DNA of 29,466 nucleotides from UBA6168 sp041752395 (GTDB lineage: Bacteria; Bacteroidota; Bacteroidia; Chitinophagales; Saprospiraceae): positions 1-29,466 of the forward strand of contig JBGSWN010000036.1 of the NCBI GenBank assembly GCA_041752395.1, given 5' to 3'. The notes beneath the pieces are model-generated. The model was not told where the DNA came from, did not search any database, and saw nothing but the letters and a program-made list of their open reading frames with translations. Below, piece by piece: positions 15,811-22,409 of this stretch (its first letter is position 1; each line of letters opens with the position of its first letter). Made by a program: the position numbers and the translations under genes.

Positions 15811-16701
15811 TTACTTCCCAGCAGTTATTTCCAAAAATTCAGATTCCAAGCTCTTCGGCTTCATCACCAAATGACTGATAATCAAGCCGTTGTCAAACGA
15901 AACCTTGTTGAGTTGAGCAGCCGTCACTGATGGGCTAACTTGCAGTTGCAGCAGTTTTCCCTTTTCAGAAATGCTGTTCACGCCCGGCAGATTGGTCAGC
16001 ACTTCCCGCAGCCTTCCCATATTTTCAGCAGCAATGTCCACCTGCTGGTCTTTGCTGAGAATGGCCCCAACTTCCCCGCTCGCCAGCAGGTTTCCCCGCT
16101 TGATGATCGCTACGTGGCTGCATACTTTTTCCACTTCATCGAGAATGTGGCTGGCCATGATGATGGTCTTGCCCTCCCCTGCTATCCGTTGGATGATTTC
16201 CCGGACTTCAGCAATCCCTTGCGGGTCGAGACCATTGGTGGGTTCGTCAAAAATCAGAACTTCGGGGTCGCCAATGAGAGCGGCGGCAATCGCCAACCGT
16301 TGTTTCATCCCAAAAGAAAAAGTGCTGAAGGCAGAGTCACGACGCTGCGCAAGGTTCACGATTTCTAGCACCTCGTCAATCTTCGGGGCGGTTACCCGTT
16401 TGATATGTGCTGTGATTTCGAGGTTCTTCACAGGTGATAGGTAGGGGTAGAAATTCGGTGTTTCGAGCAGCGAACCAATATGCATCCGCTCGTCATCGCC
16501 ATACCTGCCATCGAACCAGGTGAAACTGCCGCTGTTCGGCCGGATGATGCCGAGCACGGAGCCAAGCGTGGTCGTTTTTCCACTGCCGTTCGGGCCGAGG
16601 ATGCCGTAAACTTCGCCAGCCCCGATTTCCAGGTCCAGGTTGTTCACGGCGGTGATGGTACCGTAGCGTTTGGTCAATCCGTTTATTTGTAAAACTCCCA
16701 T
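15811..16701 (-). CDS. ABC transporter ATP-binding protein
   Basis: A 296-residue ATPase of the DRA/NodI-like class that pairs with ABC-2 permeases. All nucleotide-binding motifs are canonical: Walker A GPNGSGKTT (about residues 36-44), signature FSFGMKQRL, Walker B VLIFDEPTNGLDP and H-loop IIMASHILDE. The C-terminal 80 residues form the usual extra domain of this class. It is the first gene of a two-gene minus-strand operon with the permease at 14963. A promoter-like pair lies upstream (minus strand TATCTTTC at 16728-16735 and TTG at 16754-16756, 18 bases apart). The gene is divergent from the small gene at 16856. Confidence 0.92.
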   Translation of the reverse strand: MGVLQINGLTKRYGTITAVNNLDLEIGAGEVYGILGPNGSGKTTTLGSVLGIIRPNSGSFTWFDGRYGDDERMHIGSLLETPNFYPYLSPVKNLEITAHIKRVTAPKIDEVLEIVNLAQRRDSAFSTFSFGMKQRLAIAAALIGDPEVLIFDEPTNGLDPQGIAEVREIIQRIAGEGKTIIMASHILDEVEKVCSHVAIIKRGNLLASGEVGAILSKDQQVDIAAENMGRLREVLTNLPGVNSISEKGKLLQLQVSPSVTAAQLNKVSFDNGLIISHLVMKPKSLESEFLEITAGK

Positions 16702-16727
16702 GTGATAGGTGTTGGTTTTGAATTGCG

Positions 16728-16756
16728 GAAAGATAAGTCGGCCACCTGAAAACCAA
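16728..16756 (-). promoter_or_regulatory. Probable promoter of the ABC-2 operon
   Basis: On the minus strand TTG (16754-16756) and TATCTTTC (16728-16735, one base from TAnnTTTG) are 18 bases apart, ending 26 bases before the ATG at 16701. Confidence 0.45.
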
Positions 16757-16826
16757 GCTTCTTTCTTCGACGAAAACGCTGATGGCCTTGCCTGAAGGCT
16801 TTAATTTTTGTCTGAAACTTATTTTC

Positions 16827-16834
16827 TACCTTTG
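16827..16834 (+). promoter_or_regulatory. -7 promoter element ahead of the small hypothetical gene
   Basis: TACCTTTG matches TAnnTTTG. TTTG at 16807-16810 lies 16 bases upstream, shorter than usual. The element ends 21 bases before the ATG at 16856 and rules out the upstream TTG start at 16808. Confidence 0.45.
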
Positions 16835-16855
16835 ACGAAATCAAAAAATCCATCC

Positions 16856-17284
16856 ATGTTTGACAAAATAAAACAAACCATCAACACCGCCGGGGACACC
16901 ATAAAAGAACAAGCCTCCGCCATCGGCGAAGCAGCGAAGGAAAAGGGGTTTCAAATCATCGAAAACTGGATTTCCACCCTGCCGAAACTGGAGGCTTATG
17001 GTTTCAAAACTACCTATTTTTCGTTGGCGGTTTCCATCAACCCTACCTTGGAAGTGGAAATGCAAAGTGATCATTCTGCCTTCCCATTGGGCAGGGTGGA
17101 AGCAATATTGGCAGAAAACAAAGGCAGCAACAGCCCCGTGAACCTTGTTTTTACGGCCTTAAAAACGACACTTCTATTGCACGAAAAAGCAAGAATCGAA
17201 GCCATTAACCCGCTGACGGTGCGCATCTCGGTGCGAATCTCACCACAGGTAAGGGTCTCACTTGGCAACCCAATAATTGACTGA
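16856..17284 (+). CDS. Hypothetical protein with N-terminal amphipathic helix
   Basis: A 142-residue protein that I do not recognise. The first 45 residues form an Ala/Lys/Glu-rich amphipathic helix (IKQTINTAGDTIKEQASAIG), like those of apolipoprotein- or stress-type proteins. The remainder alternates hydrophobic and polar residues, consistent with beta strands (FKTTYFSLAVSI, LTVRISVRISPQVRVSL). No signal peptide, cysteine or catalytic motif is seen. ATG at 16856 is chosen over a TTG at 16808 that lies upstream of the -7 element. The penicillin-acylase-family gene begins 61 bases later on the same strand, so the two may be co-transcribed, but no shared role is evident. Confidence 0.6.
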   Translation: MFDKIKQTINTAGDTIKEQASAIGEAAKEKGFQIIENWISTLPKLEAYGFKTTYFSLAVSINPTLEVEMQSDHSAFPLGRVEAILAENKGSNSPVNLVFTALKTTLLLHEKARIEAINPLTVRISVRISPQVRVSLGNPIID

Positions 17285-17345
17285 AAACCAATTAATTACG
17301 ACAAAATCTGACGAAATTTTCAAGCTAAATAAGCAAACAAAATTT

Positions 17346-19808
17346 ATGAAATTCATCAAATTCCTGCTTTCACTTGGCACACTCATCGGCGCCATTTACT
17401 TGCTCGACAAGCCCATCCAACTAAAGGAACCACTGCCGGACGACCCCTCGAAATTCAAGGATGTGACCGTTCCAGCCTTGGGCCCGTTCTTCAGCCCGTT
17501 CACAGGTTTTTGGCAAAATGGAGAGTCCGCCAAGGACTTGGTATCCACCAAAATCGAAGTGCCGGAGATGAAAGGCAAGGTCCAAATCGTCTTTGATGAG
17601 CGCCTCGTGCCGCATATTTTCGCTGAAAACTTGGAGGACGCCGTTTTTGCCGAAGGTTATGTGATGGCCAAAATGCGCTATTTTCAAATGGACTTAATCA
17701 GCCGTGCCGCAGGTGGTCGCTTGGCCGAAGTGGTAGGTGCCGATGGCCTAGAAAATGACCTGCTCAAGCGTCGGCAAGGTATGGTGCAGGGTGCTGAATT
17801 GGCGGTAGCAAGTTGGAAAAAAGACCCCGAAGTCAGTGTCATCATGGAGGCATTCACGGCTGGTGTGAACAAATACGTGGCGGAACTAAAGCCGAAGGAC
17901 TACCCCATCGAGTTCAAGTTACTGGGATACAAACCCGAACCTTGGAATTTGCTGAAATCGGCCTTGGTGAAAAAATACATGGACCAAACCCTGTGCTTCG
18001 GAGAGGACGACCTAGAGGCTTCCAATGCCCTGAAAATACTGGGGAATGACCTGTTTCTAAGGCTCTACCCAGAAGTTGACCCGAAAGAATCGCCGGTCAT
18101 CCCAGTAGGCACGCCGTGGAATTTTGCGCCAGCAAAACCAAACGAAAAACCAGCTATCCAAGAGGCCATCGGCCTCATCCATCACAAGGTTTATGAAAAA
18201 GAACGGGGCGTTTTGGGTAGCAACAATTGGGCGGTTTCGGGTAGCAAAACCCGCTCTGGCAAGCCCATCCTCGCCAATGACCCGCACCTGAAATTGACCC
18301 TTCCCTCCATTTGGTTCGAGATGCAGGTTCAAACGCCAGATGCCAATTTCTATGGTGTTTCCGTGCCGGGGATTCCGGGGGTTTTGATTGGATTCAACCA
18401 AGACATCGCCTGGGGAGAAACCAACGTCGGGCAGGACGTGAACGATTGGTACCAGATAACTTGGACGGACAAGGCCCGCACTTCCTACCAGTACGATGGT
18501 GGCGTGAAAGCGGCCAAAATCGTGGTGGATTCTTTTCGGGTAAAAGGCCGTGACACTTTGGTGTACGACACGGTGCGTTGGACGGTTTGGGGCCCAGTCG
18601 TTTACGAATCAAAATCAGAGCCTTGGCACGACCTCGCCATGCATTGGATCGGTCTTGAATCGCCAAACCCAAAGGATTTGCTGACGTTTTTCGGGCTTGG
18701 GAAAAGCAAAAACTACGACGACTATCGAAAGGCGCTCGTCAATTACGATTACCCGGCGCAAAACTTTGTTTTCGCCGCAAAAGACGGGGACATTGGACTA
18801 ACGGTGAACGGGCTTTTCCCAATCAAAAACAAGGAGCAAGGCCGCTTTTTACAGGATGGTTCTTCTTCGAAAAACGGCTGGGCAGGTTTCATTCCGAAGA
18901 ACCAGGTACCTGCCACCAAAAATCCAAGACGTGGCTTTGTTGCTTCTGCCAACCAAAAATCAACGGACGAGTCCTATCCATATTACTACAACAGCCCCTA
19001 TTTTGACTACTACCGTGGCCGCTACATCAACAAGCGCCTTGCCGAAATGGACAGCATCACAGCAGAGGATATGATGAAATTGCAGAACGACAATTACAGC
19101 ATCCATGCGGCTGAGGGCATGGCGGCACTGCTCAACCAAATTGACACGACACAGTTGGACGCTGTCCAAATGGAAATTTTGAGCAAAATGCGGACTTGGG
19201 ATTTCAGGTTCAACAAAGACAAAGTGGAGCCCATCGTCTTCGTGACTTGGTGGCAAAAATTCTATAAAATGTCGTTCGAGGAAGTGCTTGGCTACCCCGA
19301 TTCCATTCCAATGCTGAAACCAGAAAGATGGCGGGTGATTGACTTGGCCAAAAACGCGCCGAACGACCTGATTTTTGACGACAAGAAAACGCCCGAGCGG
19401 GAGACCGCCAAGAACATCGCAACTAGCTCTTTCAAAGAGACAGCAAAGGAATTGGCCGCTGATTTATTAAAGCCAAACTACGATTGGTCGGCACATAAAA
19501 AGACCTCCATCATGCACTTGGCCCGCATCCCTGCTTTTTCAAAAATGGATTTGCCAGTTGGCGGTTATAGCCAATCACCGAACGCAATTGACAACGGCAA
19601 CGGCCCTTCTTGGCGAATGGTAGTGGAATTGGGCGAAGAGGTGAAGGCTTGGGGTGTGTTCCCCGGAGGCCAATCAGGCAACCCCGGCAGTCCATTCTAC
19701 ACGACGGGTATTGATAAATGGGTGGCCGGTGAATACAACGAACTGTTTTTCATGAAAAATGCAGAAGACAAACGTAAACCAGTCATCTATTCCATCGAAA
19801 TCAATTAA
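17346..19808 (+). CDS. Penicillin acylase-family Ntn hydrolase
   Basis: An 820-residue amidase precursor of the penicillin G acylase/acyl-homoserine-lactone acylase family, which self-cleaves into alpha and beta chains and hydrolyses amide bonds. The N-terminus (KFIKFLLSLGTLIGAIYLL) is an export signal or anchor, placing it in the periplasm or outside. The self-processing site is clear: LGSNNWAVSG, with Ser292 becoming the N-terminal nucleophile. Further family marks are ANDPHLKLTLPSIWFEM just after it and GFNQDIAWGETNVGQD. The C-terminal GGQSGNPGSPFYTTGIDKW is also typical. ATG at 17346 gives the signal peptide; an in-frame TTG at 17277 would bury it. Substrate (beta-lactam, acyl-homoserine lactone, N-acyl amino acid or peptide) cannot be read from sequence. 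Confidence 0.92.
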   Translation: MKFIKFLLSLGTLIGAIYLLDKPIQLKEPLPDDPSKFKDVTVPALGPFFSPFTGFWQNGESAKDLVSTKIEVPEMKGKVQIVFDERLVPHIFAENLEDAVFAEGYVMAKMRYFQMDLISRAAGGRLAEVVGADGLENDLLKRRQGMVQGAELAVASWKKDPEVSVIMEAFTAGVNKYVAELKPKDYPIEFKLLGYKPEPWNLLKSALVKKYMDQTLCFGEDDLEASNALKILGNDLFLRLYPEVDPKESPVIPVGTPWNFAPAKPNEKPAIQEAIGLIHHKVYEKERGVLGSNNWAVSGSKTRSGKPILANDPHLKLTLPSIWFEMQVQTPDANFYGVSVPGIPGVLIGFNQDIAWGETNVGQDVNDWYQITWTDKARTSYQYDGGVKAAKIVVDSFRVKGRDTLVYDTVRWTVWGPVVYESKSEPWHDLAMHWIGLESPNPKDLLTFFGLGKSKNYDDYRKALVNYDYPAQNFVFAAKDGDIGLTVNGLFPIKNKEQGRFLQDGSSSKNGWAGFIPKNQVPATKNPRRGFVASANQKSTDESYPYYYNSPYFDYYRGRYINKRLAEMDSITAEDMMKLQNDNYSIHAAEGMAALLNQIDTTQLDAVQMEILSKMRTWDFRFNKDKVEPIVFVTWWQKFYKMSFEEVLGYPDSIPMLKPERWRVIDLAKNAPNDLIFDDKKTPERETAKNIATSSFKETAKELAADLLKPNYDWSAHKKTSIMHLARIPAFSKMDLPVGGYSQSPNAIDNGNGPSWRMVVELGEEVKAWGVFPGGQSGNPGSPFYTTGIDKWVAGEYNELFFMKNAEDKRKPVIYSIEIN

Positions 19809-19846
19809 AAAAACTGCGCCGTTATTGGCGTTTTAAAAATATAAAC

Positions 19847-20215
19847 ATGAAAAAATTTGGCCTTCAATTGCTAATCATTTTGGTGCTCGGCTTCATAGCG
19901 CAGTACTTTTTCCCTTTCTGGTCAATCGCAGTAGTAGCCGCCTTGGTGGGTTTCTTTTTCAAATACGAAAACAGTGCCGCTAGTTTTGCCGCAGGCACGG
20001 CAGCTGTCACCTTGCTTTGGAGCAGTTATGCAGGTTTTCTGAACTCGGCAAACCTTAGTCAAATGTCAGGGGAAATCGGGCAACTTTTCAAGGTTGGGCA
20101 AGGATACCTCATTCCTGCCACTGGTTTGATTGGCGGCCTATTGGGTGGCTTGGGCGCTCAGACCGGCACCCTGGCGAGGAAGCTTTTTGAAAAGGAAACA
20201 CCAGAAGTGGCCTAA
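19847..20215 (+). CDS. Small multi-pass membrane protein of unknown function
   Basis: A 122-residue protein with four hydrophobic stretches at about residues 5-20, 24-40, 46-64 and 86-104. The last is glycine-rich (GLIGGLLGGLG), as in tightly packed helices. It begins 38 bases after the acylase gene and could be read from the same transcript. Similar short proteins occur in Bacteroidota without known function. The stop codon overlaps, tail to tail, the stop of the small gene on the other strand. I cannot assign a role. Confidence 0.65.
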   Translation: MKKFGLQLLIILVLGFIAQYFFPFWSIAVVAALVGFFFKYENSAASFAAGTAAVTLLWSSYAGFLNSANLSQMSGEIGQLFKVGQGYLIPATGLIGGLLGGLGAQTGTLARKLFEKETPEVA

Positions 20216-20388
20216 TTTGACTTTGGCTTTTTAAAGCCATAGGGGCAATTTCGGCAACCGTTTTCACAGCAATATCCTCGCTTTTTGAGGTAGTGCGCTG
20301 TGAAAATATAGAAACCATTTTCGATGGTGAAGTCTATACCCTCCACCAATTTCTGAGGCTTGGGTGCTTCGTTTTTTGGCGTATTCAT
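20212..20388 (-). CDS. Small cysteine-rich protein, DUF5522-like
   Basis: A 58-residue gene, easily missed by length cut-offs. It reads MNTPKNEAPKPQ, then IENGFYIFTAHYLKKRGYCC and ENGCRNCPYG. The RGYCCxxxCxxCPYG block carries four cysteines (40, 41, 45, 48) and matches the conserved core that I recall for the DUF5522 family of Bacteroidota. The cysteines suggest a metal site; no function is known. It starts with ATG at 20386-20388 and its stop overlaps the stop of the convergent membrane-protein gene by a few bases. It sits just downstream (leftward) of a terminator that isolates it from the DUF6580-like gene. The family name is from memory, but the coding call is well supported by the cysteine pattern. 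Confidence 0.75.
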   Translation of the reverse strand: MNTPKNEAPKPQKLVEGIDFTIENGFYIFTAHYLKKRGYCCENGCRNCPYGFKKPKSN

Positions 20389-20400
20389 GGCTAGAGAAAA

Positions 20401-20439
20401 TAAAAAACCTGTTGGCAGTTTTGCTCAACAGGTTTTTTA
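20401..20439 (-). terminator. Terminator of the DUF6580-like gene
   Basis: A perfect 14-bp stem (20401-20414 with 20426-20439) with an 11-base loop, flanked by an A-run on the left and a T-run on the right. On the minus strand it lies 30 bases after the stop at 20469 and ends in a T-run. Its symmetry would allow it to work in both directions. Confidence 0.85.
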
Positions 20440-20468
20440 ATTAATTGAATATCAATTCGTTAGAAGAT

Positions 20469-21044
20469 TTAGACTTTTTGAAGCACCACAGTCGGGTACT
20501 GGCGTTTCGCATATTCAAAGAGGCCAAAAAGCACTCCTGTGTAAAGCAAATCGCTGGCCAATGTATTCCAGTAAAATGGAATGGCAGCTACATAGCAAGC
20601 AACCAATCCTGCTGCGGATTTAGCGTACATCGCAGTGTTCAACCACACATAGAAATTGGTGACAATGAAGAAAATCAGCGAAGAGGAAAGGGCGCCGATG
20701 GCCAAACGAGGCACTGTGATTTTCTTCAACAACGAAGACCCCATCAGCACAATCAGCAAAAAGGCAAAGTAAACCTCTGGGTTCGCAAACCACGAAAACC
20801 CTTCAAAATATTGGGCGTAAAAAAGGTTGTTTATCAACAAATTGCTCACCCAAAGCGCTACGACGGGCAGCAGGTATGCCATGTATTTTTTATTAAAATA
20901 AGCGGCGCTGAACAACGCAATACCGCCGATTGGCGAAAAATTGAAGAGGCTGAATGCTACCGTGTGGGGCAACAATCGGCTCATCGCCAAAACCAAAACT
21001 ACAATGGCCACAATGCCCCAACGTGTGCTAACCTGATTATTCAT
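20469..21044 (-). CDS. Multi-pass membrane protein, DUF6580-like
   Basis: A 191-residue integral membrane protein with about five or six helices. The pattern RLLPHTVAFSLFNFSPIGGIALFSAAYF near the N-terminus, the repeated LxxN/W helices and the C-terminal YWNTLASDLLYTGVLFGLFEYA resemble the DUF6580 family of Bacteroidota, which looks like the substrate-binding (S) component of vitamin transporters; the transport role is inference. ATG at 21044 is chosen: the longer GTG start at 21071 would lie inside a minus-strand TATTTTTG -7 element (21071-21078). A terminator follows at 20401-20439. It is a single gene. Confidence 0.75.
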   Translation of the reverse strand: MNNQVSTRWGIVAIVVLVLAMSRLLPHTVAFSLFNFSPIGGIALFSAAYFNKKYMAYLLPVVALWVSNLLINNLFYAQYFEGFSWFANPEVYFAFLLIVLMGSSLLKKITVPRLAIGALSSSLIFFIVTNFYVWLNTAMYAKSAAGLVACYVAAIPFYWNTLASDLLYTGVLFGLFEYAKRQYPTVVLQKV

Positions 21045-21070
21045 GTCAATATTGATTTTTAAAACGGCCA

Positions 21071-21078
21071 CAAAAATA
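21071..21078 (-). promoter_or_regulatory. -7 promoter element of the DUF6580-like gene
   Basis: Minus-strand TATTTTTG fits TAnnTTTG and lies 26 bases before the ATG. No -33 TTG at the usual spacing. The wider GGCTATTTTTG is shared with the element upstream of tyrS (2860-2867). Confidence 0.4.
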
Positions 21079-21129
21079 GCCTTTTTCTGGAAAGTGGGAC
21101 GTCAAAAACTACCCTTGGCTACAAATAAT

Positions 21130-21158
21130 AAGACCCTCGACGGGGAGTCGAGGGTCTT
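21130..21158 (-). terminator. GC-rich hairpin, possible terminator of the 2TM pair
   Basis: A perfect 12-bp stem (21130-21141 with 21147-21158) and 5-base loop. It lies about 165 bases beyond the stop of the leftward 2TM gene, and the minus-strand sequence after it is only moderately T-rich, so termination is likely but not certain. The remaining 21159-21323 is AT-rich with no gene. Confidence 0.5.
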
Positions 21159-21323
21159 TAACCCAAACAAATAAACACAAAAACTACTTTTAAAGGTGGT
21201 CAAATCTATAACGAATTTTTTGACTCACAAAATTCTTTAGCTTTCTAATTAATTTTTTTTTCAACATTTCTTCAAACTGCGAAAATTTGAGCGCTAGCGG
21301 AAAGAAATAGTGGGTTTTTACAA

Positions 21324-21686
21324 TCAAACCAAGTCTGAATCACGGTAGTTTTTCGCCATTTCTTTCAGTTCCAGTTGTTCTTCAATTCGCCGACTTTGTG
21401 GTTTGCGCTTTTCCAGTCGCTCCAATTCCCGCTTGTATTCTCGCTCCTCCCAATCATTGCTGAGCACCCCACTGCCTGGCAACCCAAAAACCTTCAAATA
21501 ATGAAATACCAACCCAATTCCCCAAAAAAATGTGACAGATAATGGTTCCATCGGATGCCCTTGGAAAAGGCCAGTCGTGAAGAAAAATCCGTTGAACACC
21601 AAAAAGAAAAAAAGGTGTTTGTAAAATTTAGCTTTCTTCTGAACCCTCCTTTGGGCTTCATCATGGATGTCTGGTAATTTTTGCAT
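21324..21686 (-). CDS. 2TM-domain membrane protein
   Basis: A 120-residue protein with two membrane helices (about residues 27-46 and 54-72) between a basic N-terminus (EAQRRVQKKAKFYKHL) and a charged, helical C-terminus rich in Glu/Arg/Lys. The hallmark FHYLKVFGLPGSGVLSNDWEEREYKREL follows the second helix and is the 2TM-domain (PF13239-type) signature. This domain often occurs alone or fused to histidine kinases in Bacteroidota. The start at 21686 is chosen by alignment with the paralogue upstream; a longer start at 21728 would overlap that gene. It is the second gene of a two-gene operon. Confidence 0.8.
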   Translation of the reverse strand: MQKLPDIHDEAQRRVQKKAKFYKHLFFFLVFNGFFFTTGLFQGHPMEPLSVTFFWGIGLVFHYLKVFGLPGSGVLSNDWEEREYKRELERLEKRKPQSRRIEEQLELKEMAKNYRDSDLV

Positions 21687-21705
21687 TGTACAGTTTTTAT
21701 GTGAT

Positions 21706-22080
21706 TCAGACGAAATCAGATTCGTCATAATTTTTGCGCAACTCCTTCAATTCCAAGCTTTTATCTGAGTGCTTCGCTTGATTTTGGGACAGTTTTGAAG
21801 CTGGGTCTTGCTGCTTCAATTCCCGCTCCAATTGCTTTTCTTCCCATTCTTTGCTCAAAATATCAAAGCCGGGAATCCCAAAAACATCAACATAATGGAA
21901 CGCAAGCCCCACGCCCCAACCCAGCAACAGGAAAACAAACCAGCCTACCGTGGGCGAGGTTATCAAGTTCAACGCCATCATGAAAAGGTTGACGATGGCG
22001 TAGGACATTAAATGCTGGTAAAATCCTTTTTTGGCTTTTACCCTTTTTTTGGCTTTCAAATACGCTTCTTCAGTGTGCAT
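21706..22080 (-). CDS. 2TM-domain membrane protein (paralogue)
   Basis: A 124-residue paralogue of the downstream gene. Shared blocks are KKGFYQHL before the first helix and FHYVDVFGIPGFDILSKEWEEKQLEREL after the second, with two membrane helices at about residues 25-43 and 48-66. Both proteins also end alike (LELKELRKNYDESDFV versus LELKEMAKNYRDSDLV), which shows a tandem duplication. Function is unknown; membrane placement and dimer-like pairing are plausible inferences. It is the first gene of the minus-strand pair and is divergent from the S9 peptidase gene, with 329 bases between them. Confidence 0.82.
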   Translation of the reverse strand: MHTEEAYLKAKKRVKAKKGFYQHLMSYAIVNLFMMALNLITSPTVGWFVFLLLGWGVGLAFHYVDVFGIPGFDILSKEWEEKQLERELKQQDPASKLSQNQAKHSDKSLELKELRKNYDESDFV

Positions 22081-22135
22081 AATTGATGAATTGGTTATTC
22101 AATAAAATTAGATAACCCAGCTGAGAATCAACATG

Positions 22136-22183
22136 TTCCGTAAAATTGCAACAAATCCAGCGTTTGTCCTAAAATTTACGGAA
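22136..22183. repeat. Inverted repeat in the divergent 2TM/S9 intergenic region
   Basis: Arms at 22136-22144 and 22175-22183 are perfectly complementary over 9 bases (TTCCGTAAA), with a second inner pair (22151-22155 with 22163-22167). No T-run follows, so it is not a standard terminator; an operator or cruciform is possible. The rest of 22081-22409 holds no gene; CAACTTTG at 22381-22388, one base off the -7 consensus, may serve the S9 gene. Confidence 0.4.
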
Positions 22184-22409
22184 TAGCGTATTCAACTTCG
22201 AAGGAAACCAAAATACACTACATTTTAGCGTTTGAGAATGTGTGTAAAACTGCTTGATTTGGTTCAAAGCCTCCGAATCCATTTGACCAGCGGCGGTTTA
22301 TCTCGGACAAAAATCACTCATTTTCAGATTTCGCTGCGCAAAAATTTACCAACACTGCCCAAACTCCCCTTCTAAAAGCACAACTTTGCGGCAAAAACTT
22401 ACAAAAAAT

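Noticed and set aside
20445..21062. A 205-codon plus-strand ORF opposite the DUF6580-like gene.
   Set aside because: The minus-strand product has clear membrane helices, a promoter and a terminator; the plus-strand product is a basic, Gln/His-rich shadow.
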